A DNA stretch of 64,000 nt from a bacterium BMS3Abin14. GTDB lineage: Bacteria; BMS3Abin14. Position numbers and translations under genes: made by a program. This document shows, one piece after another, positions 45,639-53,503 of this stretch. The stretch lies in assembly GCA_002897695.1 (NCBI GenBank), contig BDTG01000039.1, positions 16,817 through 80,816 on the forward strand, in the 5' to 3' direction. Below the pieces are notes generated by a model. That model saw only the letters and a list, made by a program, of their open reading frames with translations. It was not told where the DNA came from and did no database searches. Numbering within the stretch: position 1 is the first letter of the stretch; each line of letters begins with the position of its first letter.

Positions 45639-47312
45639 CTAATTCAAAAACAGCACTGCAATAACCAGGATCACGGGCATTGCCGCATAGGCCTTTCTCA
45701 TACCGAAAGTGGCATGGGTGTTGTTTATCAGTATCCGAAAGATGAAAAAGAGAAGAAACGTATTGAGCAGGATAAGGAAAAGCGGTACGGGAGCGTAAAT
45801 TCCCCGAGAGTAGTTGAAAACGGCAATGATCAGGCCCGCCATGTTCAGGCAGATGAAATCCATCGGGTCCAGAAGAAAAATCGAGAACCGCCCCTTCAAA
45901 ATGCGAGCAGCCAGAAACCAGGCGATAAACATCAAAAGGAAGGAGAGAAGTAGCCATTGTTCAACTGGAAACCCGGTCTGATACCGTAAGACCAGTGACA
46001 GGTTCATGGTCAGGATGAGGAAGAAAATGACCCCATTTGAGAAGAACATGGGCCTGGCAAAGCCGTTTTCCGTCCGGTCCATAAGATCCGGTATGGCAAG
46101 AAGCGGTAAAAGCAGTGTCATCGCAAGGAACACCCCTCTCCCTGCCTCCACGTAGAATGCGGCCAGACCGAGATTAAAAATCAGCATCAGGATGATCGCG
46201 GCTAAAGTGCCGTTATAGACACCTCTAATGTCCGGCCGCTTCCCGTCCAACTTCCCAAATGATCGCAACTTCGTGTTGACCGTCTTTATTTTCGCGTTGA
46301 AGTTATAGACGTTGAGGGTCCTGATGATGATTATCATGAGGGCGACCAGGAGCAGAGAGACAGTAAGGGCATAGAGACTGCGGCGGTGGCTGAGATGGAT
46401 CGCTATCTGGCCAAGAAAAAAGGAAAAAGCCAGGAAATAGATCAGGGTCTGGCGTGGGGTGAAGTTGAGGTCGAGGAGCCTGTGATGCAGGTGTCCCCTG
46501 TCCGGCTTGAAGGGATTGTTTCCGGAAGATACCCTTCTCACGAAGGCGAGGGACGTGTCCACCATGGGAATGGCCAGGAAGAGGATGGGGATGAGCAGGA
46601 CCATCAGGGTGGTTGTCTTGGCCGACTGGATGATGGCGATCACCGCGACGGAAAACCCAAGAAGCAGGCTTCCGCTGTCCCCCAGAAAAATCCTGGCAGG
46701 GTGAAGATTGAACTTCAGCAGGCCGAACAGCGCTCCCGAAACAACAAGGCAGAAGAGGACGAGAGCTGTCTGCCCCTGCAGGAAGGCGATAGCCCCGATC
46801 CCCAGGAAGGCGTTGAGTGAAAGAGCGGTGGCAAGCCCGTCCAGACCGTCGATGAGATTAACGGCGTTGGTCAACCCCACGATCCAGAAGACTGTCAATA
46901 GAACGGAAAACAGGTTTTCCTCGCTGGAAGAAAGATTTCCGAATATCCCGAAATGGAGGAGATTGATTCGAATTCCACACTGAACGACCAGCAACGCCGC
47001 GGTGACCTGGGCGAAAAATTTCGTCGAGTACGCAACGCCCCGCAGATCATCCAGAATGCCCACGGTGAAAACGATGAGAACCGCGAAAAATACATATGGT
47101 AAGCGCTGGTCGCCCCAAAGGGGCAGAGAGAAACCAGCGAGAATGACCGGGAAGAGGAGCAGACCTCCGGCCAGCGGCATGGGTTCCTTGTGGGCCTTTC
47201 TCTCCCCGGGATAGTCCATGAGGTTCCAGGACCGGCAGAAGGAAATGGCCCTCGGCGCCCACAGAACCGTAAGCACGGCCGCTAGAAAGAAAGCGAAAAC
47301 ATAGTTGTACAC
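45639..47312 (-). CDS. WecA/MraY-like polyprenyl-phosphate glycosyl-1-phosphate transferase with C-terminal membrane extension
   Basis: About 557 residues. LMDYPGERKAHKEPMPLAGG, VGILDDLRG, NAVNLIDGLDGLATALS, HPARIFLGDSGSLLLGF and GHLHHRLLDLNFT are WecA/TagO motifs, including the DD and HIHH-like loops. The core ends near residue 340; about 200 further residues add roughly six membrane spans of unknown role. It starts surface glycan on undecaprenyl phosphate. GTG 47312 is preferred by family alignment; TTG 47360 is open. Confidence 0.9.
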   Translation of the reverse strand: MYNYVFAFFLAAVLTVLWAPRAISFCRSWNLMDYPGERKAHKEPMPLAGGLLLFPVILAGFSLPLWGDQRLPYVFFAVLIVFTVGILDDLRGVAYSTKFFAQVTAALLVVQCGIRINLLHFGIFGNLSSSEENLFSVLLTVFWIVGLTNAVNLIDGLDGLATALSLNAFLGIGAIAFLQGQTALVLFCLVVSGALFGLLKFNLHPARIFLGDSGSLLLGFSVAVIAIIQSAKTTTLMVLLIPILFLAIPMVDTSLAFVRRVSSGNNPFKPDRGHLHHRLLDLNFTPRQTLIYFLAFSFFLGQIAIHLSHRRSLYALTVSLLLVALMIIIIRTLNVYNFNAKIKTVNTKLRSFGKLDGKRPDIRGVYNGTLAAIILMLIFNLGLAAFYVEAGRGVFLAMTLLLPLLAIPDLMDRTENGFARPMFFSNGVIFFLILTMNLSLVLRYQTGFPVEQWLLLSFLLMFIAWFLAARILKGRFSIFLLDPMDFICLNMAGLIIAVFNYSRGIYAPVPLFLILLNTFLLFFIFRILINNTHATFGMRKAYAAMPVILVIAVLFLN

Positions 47313-47473
47313 GGACTCCCCCAAAAACAATTCCCCGAACGAAACAAGGTACAACCCCAAAAGCGTACTGAAAAGTACTCCTGTAACGTGTGATGATTTT
47401 AGCAGATTTCCACGTTAGGGGATAGGGATTATTAATTTGAGAGTTTGGGGGTTTGAAGTTGGTAAAAGAAAGT

Positions 47474-47503
47474 TTGGTTCATCCGGCTAATGCGTACCTT
47501 ATA
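47474..47503. repeat. solo MITE end
   Basis: GGTTCATCCGGCTAATGCG followed by TACCTTATAAT, the terminal sequence of the element at 17793-18037, without the second end. Confidence 0.7.
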
Positions 47504-47538
47504 ATCTTCCTTCCCAAGCCTGCTCCTCCAAACTTTCC

Positions 47539-47820
47539 CTACCCCTGATACACTTTCTCATGTTTTCCCACATTGACGGGGATTATTATTTTCTCGTCCA
47601 TAAGGAATTCGAGGGTAATACGGTAACTGATGTTTATGGAAACAGAGTGCAGGGCACTGAGCCGGCCCTTGAGACGATGCAGGCGAAGGGAAGGGTGGAA
47701 GGGATCGATCTCGAGGAGTTTGAGCGTCTTCCCGTATTGATCTACAAGGTTACGGTGATGATTGAGGGATCTGGCTGCTTTACGATTATAACTGTGCGTG
47801 TAGAGAATCCGGAAATTCAT
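47539..47820 (-). CDS. RelE/YafQ-like type II toxin
   Basis: 93 residues. The fold is suggested by RILYTHSYNRKAARSL, LHRLKGRLSALHSVSINISYRITLEF and the final GKHEKVYQ, which correspond to the RelE superfamily helices, the conserved L-x-G-x-hydrophobic strand and the C-terminal H-x3-Y. Such toxins cleave mRNA in the ribosome. It overlaps the Phd/YefM-type antitoxin gene by four bases. Confidence 0.8.
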   Translation of the reverse strand: MNFRILYTHSYNRKAARSLNHHRNLVDQYGKTLKLLEIDPFHPSLRLHRLKGRLSALHSVSINISYRITLEFLMDEKIIIPVNVGKHEKVYQG

Positions 47821-48077
47821 TCAGCGGCTTTGGAAACACGCCTGATATGGGCCTCCACAGATTCCTCAACGTATTCGCTGACGGCTATTTCCCGCCTGGA
47901 CTCGTTTAAGGCCGCTTCAAGCTCACAGACCCGCAGCCGATTGTAGGTTGCAAGATCCATTACAACATAACGATCCTGCCCGCGAATCGTGATTATAGCT
48001 TCACCACCACCTTCGAGAGCTTTGCTGATGGAAGAAACACCCCTCGTCTTCAGTTCGTTCGCCGCGATACTCTTCAT
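47817..48077 (-). CDS. Phd/YefM-type antitoxin
   Basis: 86 residues. IAANELKTRGVSSISKALEGGGEAIITIRGQDRYVVMDLATYNRL is the Phd/YefM DNA-binding fold, here with an unusual spacing; the C-terminal half (ELEAALNESRREIAVSEYVEESVEAH) would wrap the toxin. The downstream toxin gene overlaps by four bases. Confidence 0.85.
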   Translation of the reverse strand: MKSIAANELKTRGVSSISKALEGGGEAIITIRGQDRYVVMDLATYNRLRVCELEAALNESRREIAVSEYVEESVEAHIRRVSKAAE

Positions 48078-48395
48078 AACTCACCTACCTGAAAAGGTTC
48101 ATAGCGCTGTTAACAGTGCTAACAATGGTACTGTGATTAATGTGGTTTGGCAAGAGAAAGGTGGGTAATGAATGTTTGAAGCCTGTCCTGAGCAAACGTC
48201 AGTGCGTCGAAGGGCGTAACTCTGCGTTACAGTGCCAAAGCACAGGTTTTATCGCAGGGGGCGCTGATCGTTCACCGATATGGAAAACTGACCTTCCCTT
48301 TCCCTCCCGGGTCCATGGAGTCTATTGACGCTTGTCAAGAAACACAAACTGGGTTTGCCCCGGAATTGTGTTGTGGTTTTTCGATGTTTCAGATA
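48078..48395. other. intergenic region between divergent toxin-antitoxin loci
   Basis: CTGTCCTGAGC...GTCGAAGGGC (about 48182-48218) belongs to a widespread intergenic repeat type. The rest appears noncoding. Confidence 0.4.
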
Positions 48396-48409
48396 CTATA
48401 CACGTATAG
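48396..48409 (+). promoter_or_regulatory. operator palindrome upstream of the RHH-RelE pair
   Basis: CTATAC-AC-GTATAG, six-base perfect arms, 14 bases before the antitoxin start and overlapping a TATACA-like -10. Such sites typically bind the RHH antitoxin for autoregulation. Confidence 0.55.
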
Positions 48410-48423
48410 CAAAGGGGATGGTC

Positions 48424-48648
48424 ATGCTCGCACTACGTTTACCAAAGGACATCGAACAACGCCTGGAAGCGCTGGCAAAGCGCACAGGCCGATCGAAATC
48501 ATTTTATGCTCGTGAGGCTATCCTTGAACATCTGGACGACCTCGAAGCGGTATACCTTTCCGATGAGATCCTGAAACGGGTCGAAACCGGACAGGAACAA
48601 ACCTACACCCTTGATGAACTGGAGCGGGAGCTTGACTTGGCGGATTGA
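48424..48648 (+). CDS. ribbon-helix-helix antitoxin (RelB/StbD-like)
   Basis: 74 residues from ATG 48424, six bases after AAGGGG; another ATG is at 48418. LALRLPKDIEQRLEALAKRTGRSKSFYAREAILEHLDDLE is a canonical ribbon-helix-helix. The acidic C-terminus (YTLDELERELDLAD) would bind the toxin. The toxin start overlaps by 17 bases. Confidence 0.88.
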   Translation: MLALRLPKDIEQRLEALAKRTGRSKSFYAREAILEHLDDLEAVYLSDEILKRVETGQEQTYTLDELERELDLAD

Positions 48649-48931
48649 AGCCACCGCTACCGCCAAAAAGCAGTTAGCCAAACTTGATCGGAAGGTCCAG
48701 TCTGAAATCGTGCGATATCTGCGGGAAAGGATCAGCACGGATGAAGACCCGCGCCGGTTCGGCGCCCCCTTAAGAAAAGAGCTGACCGATCGCTGGAAGT
48801 ACCGCGTCGGCGCGTATCGTCTTATCTGCGAAATTCAGGACGAAAAAGTTCTGGTGCTGGTTTTGATGGGCGCACTACAGAAAAAACACGACTCACACTT
48901 ATTCCCCTCACCGGATTTCGCCCGCTTTTAA
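48632..48931 (+). CDS. RelE-like mRNA interferase toxin
   Basis: 99 residues from TTG 48632, seven bases after GGAG within the antitoxin gene. It begins TWRIEATATAKKQLAKLDRKVQSEI and has DRWKYRVGAYRLICEIQDEKVLVLVLMGALQKKH, matching RelE with conserved R-x-G-x-Y-R-(L/V)-x-C/Y and the final K-K/R-x-Y/H. It cleaves ribosome-bound mRNA. Both partners look intact. Confidence 0.88.
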   Translation: MTWRIEATATAKKQLAKLDRKVQSEIVRYLRERISTDEDPRRFGAPLRKELTDRWKYRVGAYRLICEIQDEKVLVLVLMGALQKKHDSHLFPSPDFARF

Positions 48932-49032
48932 AACTGTTTTATCTTCGACAGCGGCTTCATCCAGAGGGTCCACCTCTTTAGCCCGACAGCCTGCTTTTCC
49001 CATTGCCCTTAGCCTGCCTTTATCGCTCATCC

Positions 49033-49372
49033 TCAACTTTTTTTGCCAACTATTTTCTCCAGTTCATCGATCAAAGCCGGCAACTCATCCGCAACCGTTG
49101 TCCAGACAATGTGAAGATCGACATCGAAATAGCCGTGAATGAGACGGTTTCTCATGCCAATTGCGTTGCCATGGAATATTGGGGTTTTTCTCCCTGGTCG
49201 AATCCCCCACCTTTCCTGCAGCCTCGCCGAGGATCTCAATGTCCTTTAGTAGAGCAAGCACGAGCATCCTGTCCGAATCGAGGTCCGCTCTGGATCGATC
49301 TTTGACGAAAGCGACGGCCTCCCTCGCTGCGTCAAGCATGTGTCGGAGACGAACCAGATCGTTTCTAACCAT
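49033..49372 (-). pseudogene. HepT-family (DUF86) toxin with a frameshift
   Basis: The first frame (ATG 49372) gives MVRNDLVRLRHMLDAAREAV ... EKNPNIPW; the second (to 49033) continues IGMRNRLIHGYFDVDLHIVWTTVADELPALIDELEKIV. Joined by a single-base change within about 49155-49172 they make one standard DUF86 protein with the RX4HXY site RNRLIHGY. As it stands the catalytic motif is out of frame. It may be true decay or a sequencing error. The upstream mntA overlaps by eight bases. Confidence 0.8.
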
Positions 49373-49655
49373 ACTGTGTCTCGGCAGAAGCCACCACCTC
49401 GTCGCGGAAGTATCGGCTAAGTTCATCAGGAGTCCTCATGTCCACTTTACGACCTCCCGGCAACTCAGACAATTCCATTTCCATTCCAGCCAACCCTAAA
49501 AACCCTGGAACCTGTGTAGGCTCAAATTCGACAAGGACGTCGATATCGCTACCCTCATTGAAATCTTCCCCGAGGACAGACCCAAAAAGGGATAATTTTA
49601 CGATCCTGTTTCTCCGGCAGAAATCGGTGATCTTGATAACAGATATAATCCTCAC
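49365..49655 (-). CDS. mntA: MntA-type nucleotidyltransferase antitoxin
   Basis: 96 residues from GTG 49655 (AGGA five bases upstream). LSLFGSVLGEDFNEGSDIDVLVEFEP carries GS-x10-D-x-D, the minimal nucleotidyltransferase motif. MntA neutralises HepT by adding AMP units to the tyrosine of RX4HXY. It overlaps the hepT start by eight bases. Its 5' end is antisense to a vapC remnant (49642-49935), so the start region may have been remade by a rearrangement. Confidence 0.82.
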   Translation of the reverse strand: MRIISVIKITDFCRRNRIVKLSLFGSVLGEDFNEGSDIDVLVEFEPTQVPGFLGLAGMEMELSELPGGRKVDMRTPDELSRYFRDEVVASAETQYG

Positions 49656-49935
49656 GGAAATCCTGCAGGGCATAAAAAACGACGTAAAATTCAAGAGCGC
49701 AAAAGATTACCTCCTCGAATTTCCAATCTATGGCCCTAAAAACACCGGAACCTACACCAGGGCTGCTCAACTGTACCGGGACTGCAGAAAAAAAGGAAAA
49801 ACCGTCAGGAAGACGATCGATTGTATTATCGCCGCGATCTGCATTGAAAACGACCTGGCGCTTCTTCATAAGGGTGCGGATTTTAATTCCATCGAGGCGT
49901 GTACAGCTCTCAGGGTGATTCGGAACCGTTGTTGA
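49642..49935 (+). pseudogene. vapC (PIN-domain toxin) remnant lacking its N-terminus
   Basis: About 97 codons encoding DIILTEILQGIKNDVKFKSAKDYLLEFPIYG ... TVRKTIDCIIAAICIENDLALLHKGADF: the second half of a VapC, with its later acidic residues (E of LTE, D of TIDC, D of ADF). The first strand with the essential N-terminal Asp is missing; upstream is antisense of mntA. No antitoxin for it is nearby. Confidence 0.75.
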
Positions 49936-50225
49936 ACCCTGCATGTCATCGGACGTGGCAAGATACACTCCTTCAGGCAAGGCGTACCCCCCCCTCTGTT
50001 CATCCACGGTAAAGTAATTGAAAGCTTATTGGCCGCTGATACACGCCCTTCGACGCGCTGTGGCTTGCTCCCCTCGACATGCTCGGGACAGGCTGATCTA
50101 CGCTGATAGATACAGTACTGACTGGTTTGATGTTTGAGGGGGAAAAGAAAGTTTGAAGGTTTGATATATACTGGTTTGTGGTTGTTATCCCTTAACTTCA
50201 AACTCTCAAACCAGCCCCCTCCTTC
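49936..50225. repeat. repeat-rich spacer
   Basis: 50001-50050 is the CACGG...TTATTGGCCGCTGAT family (also 52281-52330, 57869-57920, 62969-63020). 50040-50095 has a CGCCCTTCGAC...GGACAGGC repeat. GTTTGA-type runs lie at 50127-50172. No gene seen. Confidence 0.55.
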
Positions 50226-50263
50226 TTGACATTTATATACCGCTAAGGTATCTTTTTTATACC
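50226..50263 (+). promoter_or_regulatory. brnTA promoter with ATACC/GGTAT operator
   Basis: TTGACA (50226-50231), a 17-base spacer, TATCTT (50249-50254). ATACC (50237), GGTAT (50247) and ATACC (50259) form alternating inverted repeats around the -10. The predicted start site is only about three bases before the brnT ATG, so the message is nearly leaderless. Confidence 0.65.
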
Positions 50264-50533
50264 ATGATATTCGAGTTCGACGCACGCAAAAGTGCTGTTA
50301 ACAAGGCCAAACACGGGATCGATTTCAACGAAGCCCAAACGCTGTGGATCGACCCGGACCTATTGGAAATCCCCGCCATGACCAGCGAGGAGCCGCGTTT
50401 TTTGGTGATCGGCAACATCAACGGCAAGCATTGGTCTGGCGTCATCACTTATCGGGACGCCGCTGTACGCATCATTTCCATCCGGCGTTCCCGGCCTGAG
50501 GAGGTTGCCCTTTATGAAAACGAAAGCTACTGA
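50264..50533 (+). CDS. brnT: BrnT family toxin
   Basis: 89 residues. It begins MIFEFDARKSAVNKAKHGIDFNEAQTLW and has RFLVIGNINGKHWSGVITYR and IRIISIRRSRPEEVALYE-like sequence, all diagnostic of BrnT, a RelE-fold ribonuclease. No ribosome site precedes the ATG; see the promoter entry. The antitoxin start overlaps by 20 bases. Confidence 0.92.
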   Translation: MIFEFDARKSAVNKAKHGIDFNEAQTLWIDPDLLEIPAMTSEEPRFLVIGNINGKHWSGVITYRDAAVRIISIRRSRPEEVALYENESY

Positions 50534-50744
50534 TTTCGACCGGAAATTCGCCGCCGGCGAAGATATCACCGGTCATCTCGACCTTGGCAAGGCACGGCGC
50601 CGGGAACGTGAGCACAAACGGGTCAATGTCGACTTTCCGATCTGGATGATTCACGCCCTCGACCGGGAAGCCAGACGGCTTGGCGTACCTCGCCAGTCCA
50701 TCATCAAGCTCTGGCTCGCCGACCGCCTGGAAAAGACGTCCTGA
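50514..50744 (+). CDS. brnA: BrnA antitoxin
   Basis: 76 residues from ATG 50514, with GAGG within brnT nine bases upstream. RVNVDFPIWMIHALDREARRLGVPRQSIIKLWLADRLEK is the ribbon-helix-helix C-terminal half; the N-terminal half binds BrnT. The toxin-first order is normal for brnTA. Both look intact. Confidence 0.9.
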   Translation: MKTKATDFDRKFAAGEDITGHLDLGKARRREREHKRVNVDFPIWMIHALDREARRLGVPRQSIIKLWLADRLEKTS

Positions 50745-51032
50745 TTAGTGAACTACCACGGGCTCATGCCCGCAGAATTACGAATGAGTATTAAAATATG
50801 GTTCATCACAATAATGCGTACCTCATTGCATCTTACAGCATGATTTAACAGGACGCAGGGGATGGAGGGGATAAGGCAAACACCGGAAGCGGATAAAACC
50901 TGAAATCTTTTGGGGTTAAGGAGCGGCGCTCCGCCGCCTTCCCATCCCACAGAGGGGGTATCCTGCCTTTCACTCTGCCCTCCTCGTTGGTCTTTGGACT
51001 TTGGACGCGCCTAATTGGCCTGCTTTTCCGCC

Positions 51033-52208
51033 CTATGGCCTGCATTTCCCCAAAAGCCTCCCAACAGCCTCCCAACCTGAAACGCTGACCCCTTTGCGCA
51101 CTTGAGATCCAGTGCCTCCATAGACGAGCGTCGGATCGGTAACCTGATCACCTGCCAGGGTCTGCCAGCGTTCCAGCCCGATAAAAAACCCCCGGTTAAG
51201 GGTCTTGCCTGATTTGATCTCGATGGGCATCAACCTGGTTCCGACCTCGGCGATGACATCCACCTCGTTGCCGTTGCTGTCACGCCAGAAGTGAAGCCCC
51301 GCCTTTTCCCCCTGATTGAATCTTGTTTTCACCAATTCAGAGACGATGAAGGTTTCAAAAATACTGCCGCGCAGGGGATGAGCTGCAAGCTGGTCCTGCT
51401 CTCGAATGCCCAACAACCAACAAAGCAGGCCCGTGTCGTAAAAATATATTTTAGGCGATTTGACCAGCCTCTTGTTGAAATTGGCATGGTGTGGACGAAG
51501 AGTGAACAGTATGTAACTCGCCTCCAGGACAGATATCCAGGCCCTGGCCGTGTTGTGGGTAATGCCGCAATCGGTGGCAAGGGAGGAAAGGTTCAGGATC
51601 TGCCCGCTGCGGCCGGCACAAAACCTCAAAAAACGCTGAAACGCTTCAAGGTCCTGGACCTTCAGCAGTTGCCGGACGTCGCGTTCCACATAGGCTGTCA
51701 CATAGGATCTGAACCAGGCGCCCGGCGAAAGATCACGGTCGTACAGGGGCGGATAGCAGCCGTTGAAGAGCATAGCATCGAGCAGGTTCGGCCTGACCCC
51801 CGCCCGGTCCAGTTCCCCGATGGAAAAAGGCAGCAATTCAATAAAGGCCGTCCTGCCTGCCAGCGACTGCGAGATTTCCGACATCAGGTTGAATTGTTGG
51901 GATCCCGTAAGCAGAAAAAGCCCCATCCGGCCATCCCCGTCGACCCTCGTTTGCAGGTAGGAAAGTATTTCCGGCGCCCGTTGCACCTCATCGAGCACCC
52001 CCCCGTCCGGAAAACGTTCCAGAAAACCTCTCGGGTCGTCGATAGCCGCAATCCTGACGTCTGGATCCTCAAGCGAAACGTAGGGTCTGCCGCTAAAAAC
52101 AACCCGGGCCAAGGTCGTCTTCCCGGACTGCCTGGGTCCTGTGATAGTCACAATAGGAAAACCACGCAGGAATTGACGGATCGTTGATTCGGCGTTGCGC
52201 TTGATCAT
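51033..52208 (-). CDS. AAA ATPase with DUF4143 domain
   Basis: 391 residues. Walker A GPRQSGKTTLARVVF (about residue 24), Walker B GGVLDEVQRAPEIL, LLTGSQQFNLMSEISQSLAGR and ELLPFS in the ATPase part; the C-terminal DUF4143 has AEVGTRLMPIEIKSGKTLNRG, a PD-(D/E)xK-like E-x-K strand. Function of the family is unknown; they are common in mobile and defence-rich islands. Another member is at 61039-62262. Confidence 0.9.
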   Translation of the reverse strand: MIKRNAESTIRQFLRGFPIVTITGPRQSGKTTLARVVFSGRPYVSLEDPDVRIAAIDDPRGFLERFPDGGVLDEVQRAPEILSYLQTRVDGDGRMGLFLLTGSQQFNLMSEISQSLAGRTAFIELLPFSIGELDRAGVRPNLLDAMLFNGCYPPLYDRDLSPGAWFRSYVTAYVERDVRQLLKVQDLEAFQRFLRFCAGRSGQILNLSSLATDCGITHNTARAWISVLEASYILFTLRPHHANFNKRLVKSPKIYFYDTGLLCWLLGIREQDQLAAHPLRGSIFETFIVSELVKTRFNQGEKAGLHFWRDSNGNEVDVIAEVGTRLMPIEIKSGKTLNRGFFIGLERWQTLAGDQVTDPTLVYGGTGSQVRKGVSVSGWEAVGRLLGKCRP

Positions 52209-52543
52209 GGTGAAAAGATATACCGTAGCGTGTTAATTGTCAAACTCTTTTACATTTTACATAAATAATGCTGCATGGCACTCCGTGGTGAATGACTTTA
52301 AAGACTTACTTAGCCGCTGATTCAGGCTGAAAGTTGCAGGCTATAGGATATAGGCAATGGGCCAGAGGTTATAGGCTAACAGTGCACATGTGCACCAGTG
52401 CACTGCTCTCATCGTCACCTCGATACTTCGACACCGCCCTTCTCGCCCCTCACCTATTGCCTCCAGCCTGCCGTGAGCAAGCGAAGCGCGCCGAAGGGTG
52501 TTAAATAAGCTTTTCACTGGTCACGGATCACTGATCACGGCCT
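52209..52543. repeat. repeat-rich spacer upstream of the DUF4143 gene
   Basis: 52281-52330 (TCCGTGGTGAATGACTTTAA family), GGCTATAGGATATAGGCAAT heptad-like run at about 52338-52380, and TGGTCAC-GGATCAC-TGATCAC (52518-52538). A ...GTGCACATGTGCACCAGTGCAC block at about 52380-52402 is palindromic. Confidence 0.6.
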
Positions 52544-53503
52544 TTATTTCTGCGGCTTCGCGGATTTTAAATACCGATAAAAATCGCTGTCGGTGGTAAG
52601 CACCAGTGTGCTGGTGCCGTTCACGCCCTCCTTGTAGTTCTCCAGGGTCCTCAGGAAAGCGTAGAACTCGGGATCCTTGTTGTAGGCGCGCCCGTAGATC
52701 TTCGTGGCCTCAGCGTCACCCTTGCCCTGGATCTCCTGCACCTTGCGGTAGGCCATGGATCTTATCTGCCTAAGCTCGCGCTCCATCTCTCCCAGGATCT
52801 CGGCGCTCCGGCCCTCCCCTTCCGATCTGAACTGGGCCGCGATGCGTTTTCGTTCGGAGATCATGCGCTCGTAGACCTTCTCACGGACGCTCTTGACGTA
52901 GTCCAGGCGCTTGATCCTCACGTCCACAAGCTCGATCCCGTACTGGGGAATGATCTTCCGCGCATTGGCCAAAATGATCCGCGTGATCTCCTCCCTCCCA
53001 CGAGCGATCTTCCTTTTGAGCTCCTCCTCCCGCTCCTTGGGGATGGCCTCGAGTTCCTTGCCCTCGGGGATCACCCAGGAGGTGCTTCGGACCAGTTCCA
53101 CCAGCTCGCTGTTGGACACCTCGTCCCGGACCACGGAATCGATGATGTCGTCCAGCCGCGATTGAGCCCCTGCTTCGGTGGCGACATTCTCTAAAAACTT
53201 CTTGGCGTCCGCGATCCTCCAGCGCGCCGTGGTGTCCACCCAGATGAACTCACGCCCCTTGGTGGGGATCTGGTTGGGATCGCCGTCCCACACGAGAAGG
53301 CGTTTCTCGAAGACCCGGACCTCCTGGACGAAGGGCAGCTTGAAGTGAAGACCCGCATCGGTGATGGTGTCCCCCACGGTGCGGCCGAACTGGAGGATGA
53401 TGGCCTGCTTGCCCTCCTCCAGGGTAAAGTACGATCCGGAAAGGACGATGAGGACCGCGAGGATCAGGACGGTCAGGATGGTTAACTTGATGGACGACTT
53501 CAT
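52544..53503 (-). CDS. hflC: protease modulator HflC
   Basis: About 319 residues from ATG 53503. One N-terminal membrane span (IKLTILTVLILAVLIVLSGSYF) and an SPFH domain (EGKQAIILQFGRTVGDTITDAGLHFKLPF; FIWVDTTARWRIAD; RIAAQFRSEGEGRSAEIL). With HflK it forms the ring that encloses FtsH and limits its activity on membrane proteins. The start overlaps the hflK stop (ATGA). ftsH is 15 kb away. Confidence 0.95.
   Translation of the reverse strand: MKSSIKLTILTVLILAVLIVLSGSYFTLEEGKQAIILQFGRTVGDTITDAGLHFKLPFVQEVRVFEKRLLVWDGDPNQIPTKGREFIWVDTTARWRIADAKKFLENVATEAGAQSRLDDIIDSVVRDEVSNSELVELVRSTSWVIPEGKELEAIPKEREEELKRKIARGREEITRIILANARKIIPQYGIELVDVRIKRLDYVKSVREKVYERMISERKRIAAQFRSEGEGRSAEILGEMERELRQIRSMAYRKVQEIQGKGDAEATKIYGRAYNKDPEFYAFLRTLENYKEGVNGTSTLVLTTDSDFYRYLKSAKPQK

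Noticed and set aside
49438-49641. The long plus-strand frame upstream of the vapC remnant as part of the protein
   Set aside because: It is antisense to mntA and low in hydrophobic order; only the part from 49642 resembles a PIN domain.
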